Made by a program: the position numbers and the translations under genes. A model generated the notes under the pieces. The model searched no databases. It was not told the DNA's origin and saw nothing but the letters and a program-made list of their open reading frames with translations. Below, piece after piece: positions 5,927-8,367 of a stretch of DNA of 8,367 nucleotides; position 1 is the stretch's first letter, and each line of letters starts with the position of its first letter. Source of the stretch: Proteiniphilum sp. (GTDB lineage: Bacteria > Bacteroidota > Bacteroidia > Bacteroidales > Dysgonomonadaceae); assembly GCA_031255275.1 (NCBI GenBank), contig JAIRSV010000088.1, forward strand, positions 1 to 8,367, given 5' to 3'.

Positions 5927-7201
5927 TCACCGGGAAATTTCAAAACAGTGCAGCTTCTCCTCAAAGGCATAACCGACATGCAGCTTCTCCAGATCGCATA
6001 TCGACTTGACGAGCGCCAGCCCGAGACCTGACGAGGATTCAGACCGGCTGTTACCCTTGCCGAATCTCTTGAATATGTGTCGAGCGTCGAGAGGAGCCTC
6101 CTGCCCGGTATTTCTGAATACGAGTCGCGCGGGTGAGATGAAGATCTCGGTTTTTCCGCCGCACACGTTGTGGACGAAAGCGTTTTTGATGATATTCCCC
6201 GTCAGTATGTCCGCCAGCGTTTCGTTCATCACCGCCTCGAATGTGCCGGATTCCCTGATGTCGACCCTGACGTTCATGCGGGCATACATCTCCTCGCAGT
6301 TGCGCACACACTTTTTAATGACAGCGTTAAGCTCGATTGCGCGCCTGTCCGGAAACTGACTGTTTTCTATTTTGGAGAGCAGCAGCAGCGACCTGTTCAG
6401 CCGGGTGATATATTCGAGCGTATGCAGCGTTTTCGACAGTTCGTTCAACTGCGCCTCCGTGAGCGATTCGTCCTCCATCAGATGCTCGATGCGGTTGCGG
6501 CACACGGCCAGCGGAGTCTGAATTTCGTGCGAAGCGTTTCCGGTGAACTGCTTCTGTTCCTCAAAAACCTCCTCGCTGCGATTCATGCTCCTGACCGCCG
6601 CCTCGTTCAGCCTTTTGAACTCGGAGATATGCGTATCGTTTTTCAGCGGAACGTTCACCCCTCCCATCCTGTATCGGTTGAGCCAGGCAAGCAGCCTGTG
6701 CAGGGGACGGACGCTTATGTGATATACCCACGCGTTGATGAGGAGGATGCAGAGCAGGAGGGCGAAATAGAGGAAAATCATCCGGTAGAGGATCGCCTCC
6801 TTGAGATCCTTTTTCTCGATGGAAGGAATCGCGACGAGCAGTTCAAAATGTTTCCCGCCGCCGTCCCTGTAAACCGTCGTGAGAATCCTTGCCGGTTCGG
6901 TCTCCCCCTTCGGCGGGATATACACCATAGAGTCCGCATAGCGGATCTGAGGCTTGCCAAGCGCTTCGGCCGCCGTTATCTCCCTCAGGAAATACTGATT
7001 GTTGGAGTTGTTGCTTTCCGAAGGCAGCTCCTCCCCCCCGAGCGAGCGCATGATAATCTGTTCGGCGAAATCCTCCAGCGAATCATCCGTCTCATCGTTA
7101 ATTTCGTCGATAATCCTCACATAGAAAAAGACCGCCCAGACAGCAAGGGCGACGCTGAGCACAACACTCAGCCGGATCATAATATGATAAATCAGCCTCA
7201 T
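5927..7201 (-). CDS. Membrane sensor histidine kinase
   Basis: This gene encodes a 424-residue inner-membrane sensor kinase. Membrane segments span about residues 9-29 and 139-160, leaving a periplasmic sensor loop of about 110 residues that I cannot assign to a named domain. A linker/HAMP-like stretch leads to the dimerisation domain with the H box FTGNASHEIQTPLAV, in which H225 is the expected phosphorylated histidine. The ATP-binding domain has the N box NIIKNAFVHN (336-345), a divergent G1 region RNTG (363-366) where many kinases have DxGxG, the F box IFKRFGKG (376-382) and the G2 box SGLGLALVKSIC (391-402). It is the likely partner of the regulator, whose stop codon overlaps its start in ATGA, indicating translational coupling. 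The two genes downstream encode PepSY-like exported proteins. The ORF is intact; the signal is unknown. Confidence 0.95.
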   Translation of the reverse strand: MRLIYHIMIRLSVVLSVALAVWAVFFYVRIIDEINDETDDSLEDFAEQIIMRSLGGEELPSESNNSNNQYFLREITAAEALGKPQIRYADSMVYIPPKGETEPARILTTVYRDGGGKHFELLVAIPSIEKKDLKEAILYRMIFLYFALLLCILLINAWVYHISVRPLHRLLAWLNRYRMGGVNVPLKNDTHISEFKRLNEAAVRSMNRSEEVFEEQKQFTGNASHEIQTPLAVCRNRIEHLMEDESLTEAQLNELSKTLHTLEYITRLNRSLLLLSKIENSQFPDRRAIELNAVIKKCVRNCEEMYARMNVRVDIRESGTFEAVMNETLADILTGNIIKNAFVHNVCGGKTEIFISPARLVFRNTGQEAPLDARHIFKRFGKGNSRSESSSGLGLALVKSICDLEKLHVGYAFEEKLHCFEISR

Positions 7202-7875
7202 TCGGCAATCAGTTTATATCCCACGCCATACACCGCCCTGATCTCGATGTCAGCCCCGGCATCATTCAGCCTCCTCCTCAGATTTTTGATTTGCGCGTAG
7301 ATAAAATCAAAATTGTCCGCCCTGTCGATGTGATCGCCCCACACCGCCTCCGCCAGCGCATACTTGCTGATCAGGCGGTTTGCGCGGTTTGCGAAGTAAA
7401 ACAGGATGTCATACTCCTTGCGGTTAAGCTCCACGTCACGGTTGTTGACGGTGACCCTGAAGTCATCAGGATAAATTTTCACGTTACCCGTTTCCACAGC
7501 CACATTTCCGTCCTGCTGCTTTCGGCGGATAACGCTTCTGATCCGCGCAACCAGTTCAGCCAGGTGAAAAGGTTTAGCCAGATAATCGTCCGCCCCCAGC
7601 TGCAGGCCGGCCACTTTATCATCCGGCGCATCCTTGGCCGAAATGATAATTACGCCGCTCGGCTTCCTCATTCTCCTGACCGCCTCCAGCACCGACAGAC
7701 CGTTACCGTCCGGAAGCATAATATCCAGGAGGACACAGTCATATTCATAATCCTCAACCTTCCGGACGGCCGACCGGCAGGAAGAGACACACTCCACCAC
7801 AAACCGTTCCCTCTCCAGCGTCTGCCTGATCAGCTCCTGTAATGACGGTTCATCTTCCACTATCAATAATTTCAT
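7198..7875 (-). CDS. OmpR/PhoB-family response regulator
   Basis: This gene encodes a 225-residue DNA-binding response regulator. The receiver domain (about 1-118) has the acidic pocket E7-D8, phosphoacceptor D51 in LLDIMLPD, S79 in IISAKD and K101 in LAKPF. The C-terminal winged-helix domain (about 128-225) has the OmpR/PhoB pattern: VELNRKEYDILFYF, the wing and recognition region AQIKNLRRRLND, and the ending VYGVGYKLIAE. It is the first gene of the minus-strand unit and overlaps the kinase gene by 4 bases. No strong promoter is visible; TAATTTTA (7930 to 7923, minus strand) matches the -7 consensus at all but the last base. Likely targets are its own unit and the PepSY-like pair, by analogy with similarly organised regulators; this is inference. 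Confidence 0.96.
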   Translation of the reverse strand: MKLLIVEDEPSLQELIRQTLERERFVVECVSSCRSAVRKVEDYEYDCVLLDIMLPDGNGLSVLEAVRRMRKPSGVIIISAKDAPDDKVAGLQLGADDYLAKPFHLAELVARIRSVIRRKQQDGNVAVETGNVKIYPDDFRVTVNNRDVELNRKEYDILFYFANRANRLISKYALAEAVWGDHIDRADNFDFIYAQIKNLRRRLNDAGADIEIRAVYGVGYKLIAE

Positions 7876-8061
7876 GCGATTGTTCTGTTTCAGGTGTTTC
7901 GGCGTACGGCGCCTTTAGCGGTTAAAATTAGATGATTTGCATTGAATCCCTGCGAGACAGATTGTTAAATTACCCTTATACCCCCTTTATCCCTCGAAGA
8001 AGTGGAGAAAACCGGTTAGGGGAGCGCCTGAGTGGCAAAGTTGTCTGAACTGTGATTCTTC

Positions 8062-8088
8062 TGATTTACGTGATTTACATGATTTACA
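8062..8088 (+). repeat. 9-bp tandem array, three units
   Basis: Units tgatttacg, tgatttaca and tgatttaca run head to tail. The inverted counterpart at 102-119 has only two units, one of them diverged. The array lies within the longer module that ends in the inverted form of aatcacagttcagacaa. Confidence 0.85.
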
Positions 8089-8112
8089 TAACCAATGCGC
8101 TAAAAACAACCA

Positions 8113-8156
8113 GCTCGGGGAGCGCCCGAGCGGCAAGGGGCGGGAGCACCCGCCCC
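8113..8156. repeat. Two adjacent GC-rich hairpins
   Basis: The first has arms gctcggg (8113-8119) and cccgagc (8125-8131) around gagcg. The second has arms ggggcggg (8137-8144) and cccgcccc (8149-8156) around agca. Only 5 bases separate them. The left cluster keeps the second stem intact (178-197) but has a substitution in the first. Paired stable hairpins are typical of REP/BIME-like intergenic elements; assignment to a known family cannot be made here. Confidence 0.75.
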
Positions 8157-8196
8157 GACGAGCGATTTCGGAGCGCGACAGCGCATAGTTCATTGT

Positions 8197-8220
8197 CACA
8201 TTATTACATTATCACATCAA
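8197..8220 (+). repeat. Degenerate 8-bp tandem array
   Basis: Units cacattat, tacattat and cacatcaa are consecutive, and a partial unit follows at 8221. They share the unit length and strand orientation of the array at 16-55, although the surrounding modules are inverted between the two clusters. Confidence 0.7.
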
Positions 8221-8367
8221 CACGCCGCCGTCATTTCGAGTATTTAATTATAAGCAATAAAACAAGTGGTAATGACGGATTTAAGTGTATATTTGAAGGA
8301 AAAAAGAAAACTCATGGCAGTGTAGCAGTTCTTCGATTAATGTTTTTATACTTGCTTTCGAGTCTTG

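Larger units (their letters stand above)
8002..8239. repeat. Right intergenic mosaic repeat cluster
   Basis: This is the inverted counterpart of the left cluster. From the left it contains a module at about 8002-8038 resembling the inverse of 199-235, then 8041-8109 (inverse of 81-140 with one extra 9-bp unit), 8108-8169 (inverse of 165-226 at 60 of 62 bases), a degenerate 8-bp array (8197-8220) and the 13-base end 8227-8239 (exact inverse of 1-13). Relative to the left cluster, the two main modules occur in swapped order. Reading frames here are spurious. Confidence 0.8.
7876..8367. other. Right intergenic region without a supported gene
   Basis: This stretch holds the regulator's upstream region (7876 to about 8001), the right repeat cluster (about 8002-8239) and an AT-rich tail (8240-8367). 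In the tail, TATATTTG at 8288-8295 on the plus strand fits the TAnnTTTG promoter element but is followed by no convincing start within the window. A minus-strand frame is open from the window edge to a stop at 8281-8283 (28 codons), and a plus-strand frame is open across the tail to the edge; neither translation is recognisable. Confidence 0.6.

Noticed and set aside
6170..7300. 376-codon open frame on the plus strand across the kinase gene
   Set aside because: It is antisense to intact kinase and regulator motifs, has no recognisable domain and no start signals.
7987..8199. 70-codon minus-strand frame in the right repeat cluster
   Set aside because: Its sequence is explained by the repeat modules and shares the SEESQFRQL string with the left cluster because the DNA is repeated, not because a protein is conserved.
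1..8239. Composite transposon bounded by the inverted arms
   Set aside because: There is no transposase or recombinase gene, no target-site duplication is visible, and the cargo is ordinary core metabolism and iron uptake.
8288..8295. TATATTTG as a plus-strand promoter near the right edge
   Set aside because: It matches the -7 consensus, but there is no -33 element and the nearby ATG at 8314 meets a stop after three codons.
8281..8367. Possible C-terminal fragment of a minus-strand gene at the right edge
   Set aside because: Only 28 codons are visible, a competing plus-strand frame is also open, and neither resembles a known family.

Overview
The window looks like chromosomal DNA from a moderately GC-rich member of the Bacteroidota, most likely order Bacteroidales. 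The evidence is promoter cores of the TAnnTTTG type upstream of three transcription units, weak or absent Shine-Dalgarno sequences on several genes, a fused FeoA-FeoB iron transporter followed by its small Cys-rich partner, and PepSY_like (DUF2874-type) exported proteins. The genus cannot be fixed from the sequence alone.

Layout, left to right. Positions 1-240 are an intergenic repeat cluster: short tandem repeats, GC-rich hairpins and a mosaic of modules. fumC (class II fumarase) lies on the minus strand at 353-1750. A 289-base divergent intergenic region holds a fumC promoter on the minus strand and a feoAB promoter on the plus strand, with direct and inverted repeats between them. The feo operon follows on the plus strand: a FeoA-FeoB fusion (2040-4607) and a 60-residue Cys-rich membrane protein (4667-4849). 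It converges on a minus-strand block that reads response regulator (7198-7875), sensor histidine kinase (5927-7201), PepSY-like secreted protein (5406-5846) and PepSY-like lipoprotein (4938-5387). Regulator and kinase overlap by ATGA. The PepSY pair has its own candidate promoter and probably ends at a hairpin inside the 3' end of the feo operon. Positions 7876-8367 carry no supported gene and contain the second repeat cluster, largely the inverted counterpart of the left one.

How the parts relate. fumC is central carbon metabolism (fumarate/malate). feoAB and its partner import ferrous iron. The two-component pair and the two envelope PepSY-like proteins form a plausible envelope-sensing unit, with the PepSY proteins as accessory modulators or outputs; the signal is not visible in the sequence. 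The most unusual structures are the two mosaic repeat arms that face each other across all six genes, and a perfect 20-bp palindrome inside the lipoprotein's signal-peptide codons. There is no transposase, integrase, CRISPR array, tRNA or rRNA in the window.
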